DNA of 64,000 bases, from contig CM060964.1 in NCBI GenBank assembly GCA_030765045.1, forward strand, positions 147,283,565-147,347,564, in the 5' to 3' direction. Made by a program: the position numbers and the translations under genes. Of the stretch, positions 21,294 to 32,645 are shown in pieces (positions within the stretch are counted from its first letter, which is position 1; every line of letters starts with the position of its first letter). The notes beneath the pieces are model-generated. The model ran no database searches and was not told where the DNA came from. It was given only the letters and a program-made list of their open reading frames with translations. The stretch comes from Tenodera sinensis (taxonomy: Eukaryota > Arthropoda > Insecta > Mantodea > Mantidae).

Positions 21294-21687
21294 ACCCTTT
21301 AGTAAGTTCACGACGGATTACAAACTTCCTTGTACAACAGTAAATCAGTGCATTATCAAACCAAATGTCTAAGATCACCTACTTGCTTGACCTTTCAACG
21401 AGTCTTTACAAAGGTAGTTTTATGATGAGCCTAATACTATTACTATGAATGGTATGTAAAACATCCAAACTGTTTCACTACTCAAGAATTACCCTTTAGT
21501 AAGTTCACGACGGATTACAAACTTCCTTGTACAACAGTAAATCAGTGCATTATCAAACCAAATGTCTAAGATCACCTACTTGCTTGACCTTTCAACGAGT
21601 CTTTACAAAGGTAGTTTTATGATGAGCCTAATACTATTACTATGAATGGTATGTAAAACATCCAAACTGTTTCACTACTCAAGAATT
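21294..21687. repeat. 197-bp exact tandem duplication
   Basis: Copies at 21294-21490 and 21491-21687 look identical, both running from ACCCTTTAGTAAG to CTCAAGAATT. The unit has no ORF or known motif. Perfect identity means a recent duplication, or an assembly artefact. Confidence 0.9.
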
Positions 21688-22243
21688 ATTCACATAGGAA
21701 CTTTTATAGTGGAATTAATTACTGTTGGGACATAGAATATTTTAAGACAAATCCTGCATCACACAAGGAGTTTGGCTTAACAAAGGAAGCTCATTCCTTT
21801 TTTATTATTTATTTTTTGGCATCAAAACCTCATTTACCCTCTTGAAGTCACATAGGACTTTTTTTCCACTGGCAACGGTAACATTAAAAAGTAGTAACAG
21901 CATACAAGAGAAATATTCACATGCAAACTGCATAAATTTAAGTAAAGTAAACTTATGCTGTAAGTGGAACATAAAGACACTTTAATTAAAACAAATAATT
22001 ATTCAATTTTTAAAATAAGGTACAATTTGAGATATTTTGTGTGTGTTTCAAATAACATTTTAAAAAGTTTGTAACCTCATTTTATTTGGTAATTACAAAT
22101 AAAGTAACATTTTGCAAATATTTGTGAAAAATAGAAACATCCTGGAATATTTAATAACTTAAATTACATTAGATGTTTTGAAATAGCATGCCTATATTTG
22201 TAACCTACTGTAATTTAGTCAAATTTCACTTAAGAAGATCCTT
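21688..22243. other. AT-rich intronic or intergenic DNA
   Basis: No gene, repeat unit or splice-bounded frame is supported. Confidence 0.4.
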
Positions 22244-23402
22244 GCCGGTTTCACCAAACAATGTTAAATTTTAACTTAATGTTAAACTGATTTAACTCTT
22301 AAAGTTAACACAAATACAGTTTCATTGAACAATGTTAGCCTTAACCAAAAGTTAAACTCAATCATAGCTTAACACTGGCATATCCCTGAGATAAGGCATT
22401 TAACATGTTAGAAGTCAGAAAATGGCTGCAGCAAACCAAGCTGTTTATGCAAGTTTGCTGATTTGGCACTTAAGAAAGCCATTTCAAATGAAGGAATGGA
22501 CATACATCTTAATACATTTGAAAAGCTGCAAAAGGAGGAATATTTAAAGCAATTCAGGCTTTTCAAAATGATCATGAGACTAATTTTACAGCAAATACAA
22601 TACTACCAAGAAAAACACTTTAATTATTCTGAGATTTTATGTTACTGGCACTTTTTACTTAATAGTAAATGTTGGAATTTCCAAAGCTACAGCTTATAGG
22701 TTTATTCAGAAGGTTTCTGAAGCAATCGCTTCAAGCAGCAAACAGTATCTTTGTTGGGGTATACTCGATCAGTGATACAATGTTTTTACACATTTTGATT
22801 TCAATGTAGCATCCACCATTCAGGTTTAAACCTTGTAAATGCTTTTTGCACCTCATGTTCTTGGTAATGCATTTTATGTTGACATAAAATCACCACAGTT
22901 ACTTATTGGGCTTGTAAAAATGCATTTCAATTAAATTACTCACAGATTTTCCTCTTGGTTGGATAATTATCCTTTAATTTAAGTCTGTCGGCTTTTTCAC
23001 ACACAATAATATCTCTATATTTAGTGACGAGTTCTATAATTACCATTTTCGAGCAGAAAATCATTAATTCTATTGCATATTTTCAGTTGACATGATGGTT
23101 CTACCCTACAAATTAGGAAAATCACATGGCATGGACCTAACTAGTTGTGTGTTATTGACACGGAGACCTCTGCAAAGCATAGACAAAAGTTCATCGGAGC
23201 ATGTTCAAAAGATATATAAATTGGTCACCGGCTTCTCGAAAGCTGTTGTTTGCAGTTGTCTTTGACGTAAACATGAGTTAACTAAAAATGTATTGTAAAA
23301 GCTTGATGAAACGCTAAAGCTTTAACATTTAGTTAAATCTTTAATTTAAAGTTACTGAAGACGGAATTTAGGATTATTTTTAACATCAGTTGGTGAAACT
23401 GG
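22244..23402 (+). mobile_element. PIF/Harbinger-type DNA transposon relic
   Basis: The ends CCGGTTTCACCAAACAATGT (22245) and, inverted, CCAGTTTCACCAACTGATGT (ending at 23402) form terminal inverted repeats. Inside, the plus strand near 22665-22740 reads VGISKATAYRFIQKVSEAIA, which matches the N-terminal part of HARBI1-type nucleases. Almost no other transposase frame survives. TCCTT occurs on both sides, but Harbinger usually makes 3-bp duplications, so I do not assign a TSD. It lies about 30 bp downstream of the exon 4 donor of the host gene. Confidence 0.6.
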
Positions 23403-23437
23403 TCCTTAATCTTGCTTTAAATAACAGTTAATAATAC

Positions 23438-23632
23438 CTGTCTTATGATGACCTTTTGTGGACTTAAAACTGGCTTCATGCCTGTATCCACAGCAGCCTG
23501 AGATTCTGACTTCACATTAGTTGGAGCAGGCAAAATTTTTGCTGGAGGCTTGACAAGAGATGATGCTGGTACTACAGTAATTTTAGTTGGTGACTTGACT
23601 GGGGAAGTTACAAGCTTGTTAACTATTATATT
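23438..23632 (-). CDS. lin-54: LIN54-like host gene, exon 4
   Basis: This 195-bp exon has a TTTCCAG acceptor on its right and a CAG|GTATTA donor on its left, both phase 0. It encodes 65 residues from NIIVNKLVTSPVKSPTKITV to KPVLSPQKVIIRQ. The repeated Ser-Pro-x-Lys motifs, Lys-Val-Ile runs and low complexity match the segment before the CXC domains of LIN54/Mip120, the DNA-binding subunit of the DREAM/MuvB cell-cycle repressor. The next exon is to the left; I found no cysteine-rich CXC exon in 1-23437. Assignment to this gene rests on phase, strand and style shared with exons 2 and 3. Confidence 0.6.
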
Positions 23633-24069
23633 CTGGAAAGGAAATATAATGAATTATCATAGAATATATTATAGTATTTATAATGGTCTATGAACAATGC
23701 AGAATTGTAATCAAAACTTAAACAATTTACTGTAAAATTAAAGTTTCAAAGTAACTGAAAATAATTTACAAGCTTAGAAAATCATTAACATTTAATTATC
23801 TGTTACTCGCGCAGATGACATCTGTCATCCATGTGATTTTCCCATTCTATTCTGTCTGACTGGGCCGGATTGTGGTACAATCAGAATCAGTTAATATATT
23901 TTTTTTTTATTCCTTTTCTAGGTTCGAGTTGAAGAATCCTGCTTTGAGTTTGTAATGGGCCTTGGGCCTAATACTTTGGCAGTGGCAGTGGTGGTGGCAG
24001 CAGTGGTGGTTCAAGTCAATTTTCAATTGCATGTTTTGGGGCTTATTTATCTCTCTTTACTTTTAGTTT

Positions 24070-24620
24070 GTGGAAGAAATGTCAAAAGTAATAGCACCTA
24101 GGACAGAATTTAGCAGAGAACCAGGGCTATGGCTGAAATGTTTTCATGAGCGGAGCGATAAGGGTCCTAAAAGTGATATTGCTGACTTAAGGAACAAAAA
24201 TTGTGTACATGAAAGTGGTCATGATTTAGAAACAGAACAAGAACTGTCAGAAAATGATGAATTGGAATCACCTAGATCCAAAACTGAAGCTCATGTAACA
24301 GATATTCTGAAGTAATTCATGGATGAAAATACAGATGCAGTGTCACTTAATCACTGCAAATTTTCTATTCATGTCAAATTTTATTAATATCCACCAAATT
24401 GAAAATTGCCAAAACTTGTACAAAGTGAAACTTGTTTAAACTTTGATGGCAAAACTGATTTGTTATTAACAAGAAACAATCTGGGCCTTGGTGTCATTTG
24501 TGCATTAATTGTTAGCAAGAAAAGTGTACCTTGTCTACAGAACAGCATGAGTTTGCTTTACAGGTCTGACAGAAATTTGATCACAATTATGAAGATCATC
24601 AGATTTCACACTGTTTGATT
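24070..24620 (+). pseudogene. Unrecognised frames, perhaps an old piggyBac N-terminus
   Basis: 24070-24315 encodes an acidic peptide (LETEQELSENDELESP) and 24406-24618 another short frame. Acidic N-termini are usual in piggyBac transposases and a piggyBac C-terminal part lies at 28739-29416 on the same strand, with a PLE between. The link is inference only. Confidence 0.25.
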
Positions 24621-24765
24621 TTTCAATGAGGAATATTGAATGATAGTGTTTTCACTACAAAATCATCACACCTACAGCATTTAAAGAATCTATCTGACTG
24701 AACAATAACTAAAGCTAGAGATTTCTTCCGGGCTTAAAAGTCATGGTCTGCTGGAGTTTAGAGGT

Positions 24766-24804
24766 CCAGACATTCCGTCCACATCTGCAGTGAACATCAC
24801 CATG
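24766..24804 (-). ncRNA. Decayed hammerhead motif, family D, 3' pLTR
   Basis: Aligned with 28038-28078, both core strands are mutated: CTGATGA has become TGGTGAT and GAAAC has become GGAAT. Stem II flanks remain recognisable. It is expected to be inactive. Confidence 0.5.
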
Positions 24805-24922
24805 GCGTGGTCTGAGTCTTCTCAGCGAAGGTTCAGTTGCAACAGAATCAATGGCTGGAGGTGCCGTATTCATATCTGGACAGCTCACAGAGGATTGGCT
24901 GGGCTGGAGCGGGAGGTGTGTG

Positions 24923-27103
24923 TTAGATGGGCAGGGCTTCTCTGCTCTGATTGCTGAATGGTTGACATGATTGCTCTGCATTTGTACTTCTACTTCTTTT
25001 TATGCTCAAGTATATCGGATGCAAGGTTTTGTTCAGTTTTATAGCTTCTTCCTTTCTGTTGAAATTATTGGGGTGTTTGTAAACTTCTATGGCTTCACAT
25101 TGTAGTCTGGTGTGGTAGTATGGCATAGATGAAAGAACAGTGGTCTCCTTATACTGAATTGTGTGTTCTCTGTCGGCCCATATAGCATATTCCACAACCG
25201 CTGAATTGTCTGTCTGTCCCAGCCGGCAGCATCTCTTGTGTTCTGTGAGTCGGGTGTTGACGCTGTGTTGGGTGGTACCTATGTATACTGCACCACATGA
25301 ACATGGAATCTGGTAAACGCTGGCCGAAGTGAGCAGGTCCATGGGATTTTTGGCCAATCGAAGCAAGATATTAATTTGTCTGGTAGGTTTGAAGATAGTT
25401 TTGGTGCTGTGGCGCTTGAGTAGGCATCCTATTCTGTCTATGACAGTTTTGAAATAAGGCAGAAAAGCAGTGCCTTTGCTGTTGGGTAGATCCTGTTCGA
25501 GGTTGGCAGGGTGAGGCCTAGGTGGGCGTATTGCTCTGCAAGCTTCTTGTGCTGTGTAACCATTTGAATATAAAGACTGTTCAAGATGTTGGAGTTCCTG
25601 TTGTAATGAGTTAGGCTCACAGATGTGGGCAGCGCGGCCAATGAGGGTCTTTATGATGGCGCGTTTCTGCTTAGGATGATGGTTGGAATTTTTGTTCAGA
25701 TATCAGTCGGTGTGGGTTTGTTTGCGGTAGACTGTATGTCCAAGAGTCCTGTCTGCTCTCTTGCTGACCAGAACATCTAAGAAGGCCAGTTGTCCATCTT
25801 TTTCTTTCTCAACAGTGAAGTGAATAAGTGGATTGATGCTGTTGAGATGCTGTAGGAAACCATCAGTGGCTGATTCCCCAACGACTCCAAACGACAGAAG
25901 TGTCATCCACATAGCGATACCATACAGATGGTTTGTGAGTTGCAGAACTTAGAGCCTGGGACTCGAAGGACTCCATAAAGAAATTTGCAAGCACTGGGCT
26001 GAGTGGGCTGCCCATGGCAACCCTGTCAATATGTTCGAAGAAAGCCTGGTTCCATTGGAAGTAAGTAGTGGTAAGCACGTGATGAAATAGTACCAGTATG
26101 TTGTCCATAAAGAGATTTTTCAGTAGTGTGATGGCATAATTTACAGGAACCATAGTGAAGAGAGAGATGACAACGAAGCTAAGAAGGACATCTTGAGGTT
26201 GCAGTGTGATGGTCTGTAGTTTTGTAATGAAATGGTGTGAGTCATTGATGTAGGTGTCCGTTGAGCTGAAATGAGGTTGTAGCAAATCGGGTAAATACTT
26301 TGCAACAGCGTAGGTAGGGGACCCAATGCTGCTGACAATAGGTCATAGTGGTACTCCTGTCTTATGTATCTTGGGCAGACCGTAGAGTCTAGGAGGTTGA
26401 GCTTCAAATCTAGTGGTGCAGCATTTATCCTCAGGTGGTATGAATGACGTTTTTATTAAACTGTTGGTTTTTCGTAAAATACAGGCTGTAGGGCCACGTT
26501 GAAGTTTGTGGTAAGTATGAGGCTATAGAAGCTCTCTGATCTTGTTCTGGTAATCATGCTGGTTCAGGACAACAGTAGCATTGCCTTTATCTACAGAACA
26601 GACAATGATGTCCGTGTTGGCATTTAGTTGTTTGAGAGCCATTCTTTCTTGGTGTGTCAGGTTACTACTTGGACGTTTCGCACGTTGAAGAATCCTGGCA
26701 GATTCTTGGCATATTTCTTCTGCAGCAAGTGTCGGAAGAGCGTGTATTCCAGATTTAATGTTGGAGATAATATCTTCCACCGGCAAGCTAGGTGGGATAA
26801 CCACATAATTACCTCCTTTAACAAGAAGTGAAGTTTCTGCAGGTGAGAGTTCATGATCGAATAAGTTTACAACAGTGCGACTAGTATTGACCGATTCATG
26901 GTGGTCGAAAGGTGGTCAAACTTCTTCTTATGTCTAGTCGTGGTACTATCTGTGTTGTGGAGCATGGAAATGTAAGTAATTCTATCTGCACAGTCCCAAT
27001 CTTGCCTGTGAAGAGAGTTGCCTAGCCGGAAATGTAAGGAGAGCAGCTGAGTGTTGTTAGCAGCTAATTCACAGTGAGTTTGATGTATGCATTGCCACAG
27101 CAA
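24923..27103 (-). pseudogene. PLE polyprotein: reverse transcriptase plus GIY-YIG endonuclease
   Basis: The pieces run right to left. 26867-27103 has TRHKKKFDHLS. 26523-26804 has VCSVDKGNATVVLNQHDYQN, the start of the PLE RT. 25863-26407 has VSLFTMVPV, GSPLSPVLANFFMESFE and RYVDDTSVVW with both catalytic Asp kept. 25703-25912 has FLDVLVSKRADRTLGHTVYR. 24923-25366 is the endonuclease: VYQIPCSCGAVYIGTTQHSV (variant GIY-YIG with Cys pair), TRLTEHKR (catalytic Arg) and HPNNFNRKEEA (Glu). Frameshifts and stops separate the pieces. RT copies cDNA at a primed nick, and the endonuclease is thought to make the nick. Confidence 0.8.
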
Positions 27104-27351
27104 GGCACATTCTGAGTGATTGTAGATGTGGTGTGCAGCAGCGGTGTGGAAGCAGCGTTTTTGTTGTAGGAATCTGGGAATTACCCCACTAACAACATAG
27201 AAGGAAGGTGAGAGAGCAGAGAAGAGATGATTTCTGTTTTTGTAGCACTTCCAGTCGTAAGCAGTCGGAAGCTTTTATGGCCAGAGTTGGAATTAAAGCT
27301 AGAGATCTACTTCCGGGCTTAAAACTCGTGGTCTACTGGAGTTAAAGAGGT

Positions 27352-27392
27352 CCAGACATTTTGTTCACACCGACGGTGAACATCATCAGTGG
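27352..27392 (-). ncRNA. Decayed hammerhead motif, family D, 5' pLTR
   Basis: CTGATGA and stem II GTTCAC/GTGAAC are intact, but GAAAC has become AAAAT, removing the conserved G12, and the stem III palindrome reads AUGU. Stem I CCA/TGG is kept. Stem II pairs differ from the 28038 copy yet still pair, so compensatory change is visible. Confidence 0.55.
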
Positions 27393-27409
27393 ATGATGTC
27401 TGTCACAGA

Positions 27410-28145
27410 CAGAATAAGATGCCTACCCAAGTGCCACAACATCAAAACTATCTTCAAACCTACCAGACAAATTAATATACCTTGCTTCTGTCTGCCAAAG
27501 ATCCCAGGGACCCGCTCGCTTCAGCCGCCATTTACCAGATTCCATGTTCATGTGGTGCAGTGTACATAGGTACCACTCAATGTAGTGTCAACACCTGACT
27601 CACAGAACACAAGAGATGCTGCCGGCTGGGACAGACAGACAAGTCAGCGGTTGCGGAACATGCAATATGGGCCGACAGAGAACACATAATTCAGTATAAG
27701 GAGACTACTGTTCTTTCATCTATGCCGTACTACCTCACCAGACTACAACGTGAAGCCACAGAAATTTACAAACACCCCAATAATTTCAACAGAAAGGAAG
27801 AAGCTATAAAACTGAACAAAATGTGGCATCCGATATACTTGAGCATGTAAAAGAAGTACAAATGCAGAGCAATCATGTCAACCATTCAGCAATCAGAGCA
27901 GAGAAGCCCCGCCCATCTAACACACACCTCCTGCTCCAGCCCAGCCAATCCCCTGTGAGCGGCCCACATATAAATACGGCACCTCCAGCCATTGATTCTG
28001 TTGTAACTGAACCTTCACTGAGAAGACTCAGACCATGCCACTGATGATGTCCACCGCAGGTGTGGACGAAACGTCTGGACCTCTAAACTACAGCAGACCA
28101 TAACTTTTAAGCCTGGAAGAAATGTCTACCTTTAATTCTAACTCC
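27410..28145 (+). pseudogene. Inverted partial PLE copy (family D) with GIY-YIG domain
   Basis: The plus strand reads IYQIPCSCGAVYIGTTQCSV, LTEHKRCCRLGQTDKSAVAE and HPNNFNRKEEAIKLNK, nearly the same as the minus-strand copy at 24923-25366. One stop replaces the catalytic Arg region (VNT*LTEHKR). The copy begins after the RT and continues through the 3' end with an intact hammerhead, so it is the inverted 3' portion found beside many PLE insertions. Confidence 0.75.
28038..28078 (+). ncRNA. Hammerhead ribozyme motif, PLE family D, intact
   Basis: CCA/TGG stem I, CTGATGA core, unpaired U, 6-bp stem II GTCCAC/GTGGAC with 7-nt loop, GAAA core, palindromic ACGU stem III, then C at the cleavage site. 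All core residues fit. It is the only undamaged one of the three family D copies here. Confidence 0.8.
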
Positions 28146-28485
28146 GGCCGTGAAAGCTTCCGACTACCCATCAACAATAACTTGTGAACAATTCTGCTAA
28201 CAATAGGGAGTTATGTGACATATGTAAATCAGTGTTTAAATGAGCTAAATGTCTAGGTAACAATAGAGAACACCTTGAAAGTTTTCAGGACAAGTTACTT
28301 TGAATAAACCATTAAGTTACTAAATATTGAACTGCATTTTCAGTTAACTGGCTTATGCAGCATCCTGTATATTATGCATTTTTGTAACATGAGATTGGCT
28401 TCCTGAATAATGCCATGGTGGTTGTTCCAAAAATGTGCTGCTGAGGCTGATTTTTCAGTCTCCTCAAGGCAACAAGATACCCAAC

Positions 28486-28575
28486 TGAGCTCTCAGTTTG
28501 GGAAAACATCCATATCACAAAAAACAAGAACCGAATTATGAATTTTGATTTCCCACCAATGGACGAGGTTAGCAA
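28486..28575 (+). pseudogene. Small PLE family B fragment
   Basis: The plus strand reads LSVWENIHITKNKNRIMNFD, close to the C-terminal LTVWGNIYIWKNRKRIFNFE of the family B copy at 36577-37160. Both ends are lost. Confidence 0.5.
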
Positions 28576-28738
28576 GTTCATATCACCACCCTTCACCATA
28601 AATAGTATACCAGGTTGAAAGCACAGGATGTAAACAAAGGTTCCCAAAACATGTCCTAATTTTCAAAAGTGAGGTAAGTAAATGTAAATAAGTGAGGTAT
28701 ATTGTAAATATAACCAACCTTCAATGATTGCCAAAAAT

Positions 28739-29416
28739 ATTTCTCACCTAGTAAATATCTTGACAAACAGCTTTTGGCATACAGAGGAAACTGCTGATTG
28801 AGAAAATACATTCCTAGTTAACTGGCAAAGTAGGAGTTAAAAGTATTTGCCTGGTTGATGTAAAAACGGCCTACACTCTCAATACATTGATAAGCAGTTA
28901 CAGGGACCATACAATGCCAGTAACTTCAGCTGATGATACTGTTCATGTGGTCAAACCGACACAAGGTACAAACAGAAATATTACTGAGGATAACTGGTTT
29001 ACTAGTTTGTCTCTAGTCAAGAAACTAACATATGTCAGAAATAGTAGGAACAAACAAGAGAGAAATGCTGAAAGAATTTCTGCCAAAAAAAAAAAAAAGA
29101 GCCAAAATCATTTATCTTCAGATTTCAACAAAATTGTACATTGATATATTGCCCAAAGAAAAACTGATCTGTGCTGGTTCTGTCAATCAGGCATGTTGAT
29201 GATGCCTTAGATATTTCCATGGGAGAGGAACAAAAAAGCGAAATGATTACATTATATAATACAATAAAAGTGGGGGTAGATCTCTTGGATGAACTATATC
29301 AGAAAAACAATGTCTCATGCCATACTAGAAAGTTGCCCAAGGTGCTGTTTTACAATATTTTGAACACTACAGCTACAAATGCTTTATGCATTTATAAATA
29401 CCACTACATGGCTTGA
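28739..29416 (+). pseudogene. piggyBac transposase, C-terminal half, decayed
   Basis: The plus strand reads FSPSKYLDKQLLAYRGNC and KYIPS (around the first catalytic Asp, lost), TQGTNRNITEDNWFTSLSLV (second Asp, DNW, kept) and VGVDLLDELYQKNNVSCHTR (third Asp box, normally GGVDxxD). Stops and a frameshift break the frame and there is an A-run at 29085. The C-terminal Cys domain is not recognisable. TIRs were not found. Confidence 0.75.
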
Positions 29417-31540
29417 AATCATGATGTAAACACGGCTGATTTTATAGGAAAAAGATCAGTTAGAAACTAATACTATCCCAAATAGAGCAATGTTCCTTTA
29501 TTGAAGCCTTCCATATAGGCACTCAAGAAGTTGTCGAGAATCCAAAAAAAGCAACTGGATCACATAATAGATGTTATATATGAGGAAGAGCACAAAATAG
29601 CAAAATCCATAGATGATGTACTATACATAACAACTGGATATGTGTAGATCATCTGAAACACACATGTGTAAACTGTACAACCAAGTAATCTGTTCTCTAT
29701 TTCAAAATGTTTACACCTTGACCATCTAAATTAATGTTTCATATATACCTATCAATTAGGTCCTTGTTCAGAAATAAACATTCTCATGTTCTTTTTATAA
29801 GTATTAAAATTGTTATATATACCTCAATGTTTATATGGATGACACATGCAAAATTGTCTGTCTTGAAATTAAAATTTATTAAATTCTTGCATAGACAATT
29901 TAGTACTTCAGATTATCATTAAACTTTGTATGTGTATTACATATATTATACTTAGATTTATTTAAAATATTCCAAAAATGATTCACACATTGTTTAAAGC
30001 TTCCAAATATATTGTTCATGTTGTGGAGAACACCTGTTATTCAGGCTTTATCACACAAGTAACATAGGGTTACGCAAACATAACTTCCAGTAAGTGCGTA
30101 AAAGTAACTGATAAAAAGTTCTAAATACTACTTAGATGAATTTCATACCTATAGAACTTTGAACATTTAGCAAAGAAGAAGCTGCTGCTGTTTTGAACAA
30201 GAATACAAAGTAAGGCTAAATAATGTTTTCATCATGATCATGGGCATCTCTAGCAAGGGGGATTGTGTGTTCCCAAATATTTTAGTATTTTAGAACATTC
30301 ACACCTACACTATGCACTACCACTTCTTTACTCCCACTCTTTCAACATTTCACTCTCACTAGCACACTAAGTGCTAATCTAAGAACCTCAAGAGACACAC
30401 TTGCTACACCATGTGCATAAGTAGTAAGTTGAGGAGCATTTTTTAAATTGAGTGGATTTCTCGCTTTTTCATTTTTGCATCTTTTAAAGAAATGTGTATT
30501 CCCTTGAAATATGATTTGGAGCCTGGCTTCCCAATACCCGCCTTTCCGCTACATTCATCATTTAAGGCTATTGTATGAATTTCATGAATAATTGATTACT
30601 GATAGGAAATATTGTAATTCTGAAGGGTAACATAAGGACCATGCGCTTACGCATCATAAACTGTCAAGGCACTGTTCTCCTGATGCAGCATTCTCTTTAC
30701 CAGGCTAAATGAGCTGTTGGCTCTCTAGAACAGAGAGAGGAAAGAAACAAAATCCTAGTTCTTGTTCAACATAATTCCATTAGCACCTCCCAGCAATAGT
30801 TTGCATTACAGTACAGTATAATCTTAGTAATGGGTCATTCCATGGAAAACCAACACACTCTTTGTATAAAGTGAAACTTGGCTCCCTAGATTTGATTACA
30901 ACTTTGTAAAAACATTCACCCTATTGTTGAACATTTTTATATAAATTATTAGTATAATCTAGCCAGCCATAAAAACAATATAGGGTGATTAACATTGCCA
31001 AAAACATAATACAATTATATATAAACATATGTGAACATAATATATAAATGCACATTTTAAGTTATTTGTAAATATTTGAAAAAAAATTATTGATTAGGGC
31101 ATTGTTAAATATATAGGATTCCCACAAATGGTCGAGTTTCAAACACATGTAATTTGCAATTAATATTTCGAAAAGGCATGAAACTAGAACCAATGGAAAA
31201 AGGAACTCAAAAAGTTTTGGTTATAGTATGACAGTTGGCAAGATGATGCATAATCCCATACAACATCGTTGAAAGATACAAAATGGCTGGTGTAAAGGTT
31301 GCCATGTTGATGAAACTGCAATAATTCTTATTCAACATTTTTAATAAGATTTGGTGTAGATCTACGCAGTGGGCTTTCATTTTGTAAGTGGTGTTCTAAT
31401 TTTATGACTAGAGGGTGCGTTTATAAGAGGAAGTCTCATGGACACCCATCAGTAAGGGAGCAAACTGCTGGCCAGATCCATGAATCTTTCACACATAGTC
31501 CTCAAATGTCATTTCAACCACTGCAGATAATAGGAAGCTA
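29417..31540. other. Long AT-rich intron segment, nothing recognised
   Basis: Inside intron 3 of the LIN54-like gene. Only short random frames, no repeat borders, no splice-bounded coding stretch. Confidence 0.45.
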
Positions 31541-31639
31541 CAGATTTAGATCCACTACGTGGAAGGTTCTGCACAAATGTTTGCAATTTCATCCATACAA
31601 TGGCAGATGCTGCAGCTCCTAGAGACTTGGGTGAGTATG

Positions 31640-32600
31640 CAGACTCACATGAAGACTGATGTTTTTTTTGAATCCATAGAATTTAGTGATGAGTGTGCCT
31701 TAAATCTTTCGGATGTAGTGAACAGATATAATGTTAAGATCTGGTGATTGTAAAATCTCCTTTCTGCAACTCTAAAGTGAATGTCTTCTCGGCTTAGAGC
31801 CAGCAGGATGTGTATGGCCTGTTCTTTTCGGCAAGAAAACAATTAAAGGTGAGTACTTGGATAAGCTAAAACCATGGCTCCTGCTTCAGCTTGTATGGGG
31901 CATGCCCAACTATCTGTCAACAGAATAATACATCCCCACAGTTTCATAGAGAACTCAAATTGGTCCTCACTCCACACTACCAAATACAACCGAGTGAGAA
32001 CCACACCCGCCAAAGTTACATGTAAACAATCAGCAAGTCATGGGTACGGAACACAAACTACTATACTACTTACATTAAGCTTACCTACATTACAGTAGAT
32101 GTTAACAATGACGACCTTCAATGCGAATACATTCCCTATATCTCCATATTATTCATGAAGTCCCTCACAATGTTGCAGAAGTTGTGGTTTGGTGTGCATT
32201 GAGTATGCATAGAATTATCGGTCCCATATTTTACGACACTTGATTGACACTTCTATGTAGATTCTATTTTAAATAATTTTTTTTCTGCTAACAAGAAACG
32301 AAAGATTGTGTGGCTGATTTCAGCAGATTCCTGCTGTGAATTCTATGCATGTATTGAATTGGGAAGTGTGTATGTGACAAGGGTTGTGGCCACCTCGTTC
32401 CCATGACCTATCTCCATGCGATTTTTATTTATAGGGAATGTTAAAGAATAAAGTGTACACACACATTACAAGAACTAAAGGACATCACAAGAGAAATACA
32501 GGTAATCAGTCAACATGAGCTTTTGTGAATAAAGCATAATTGTTTTTAGAGATACAGAGAATGTGTTCATGTTGAAGGTCATCAATAGGACCCAGAAGTT
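31640..32600 (+). pseudogene. Tc1/mariner-superfamily transposase relic
   Basis: The first part (31640-31745) reads IEFSDECALNLSDVVNRYNV, the box with the first catalytic Asp (SDE). After an unrelated 400-bp stretch, VAEVVVWCALSMHRIIGPIF appears near 32172. PRSH-like DLSPCDFYLW (frame-shifted) and MLKNKVYTH follow near 32410-32460, the region after the second Asp. It shares family features with 20640, 39690 and 43208. Confidence 0.6.
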
Positions 32601-32645
32601 TATGCCCTAAAAAACTATGAAATATGCATGCTCTGAAAAACTTAA

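Larger units (their letters stand above)
24714..27400 (-). mobile_element. Penelope-like element, near full length, decayed (family D)
   Basis: Related end sequences occur at both ends in the same orientation (24714-24810 and 27295-27395), each with a hammerhead remnant, as expected of the pLTRs of a PLE. Between them the order on the minus strand is N-terminal region, reverse transcriptase, GIY-YIG endonuclease. An inverted partial copy (27410-28145) abuts its 5' side. It lies in intron 3 of the LIN54-like gene, in the same orientation as that gene. Confidence 0.8.

Noticed and set aside
22228..23407. TCCTT as a 5-bp target duplication of the Harbinger relic
   Set aside because: Harbinger elements normally duplicate 3 bp, and a 5-bp match in AT-rich DNA is weak evidence.
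1..23437. Further exons of the LIN54-like gene, especially the CXC domains
   Set aside because: I looked for minus-strand Cys-rich frames with splice borders and found none; the cysteines seen belong to transposon ORFs.
28372..28647. Minus-strand 91-codon gene
   Set aside because: It is antisense to a small PLE family B fragment and has no motif.
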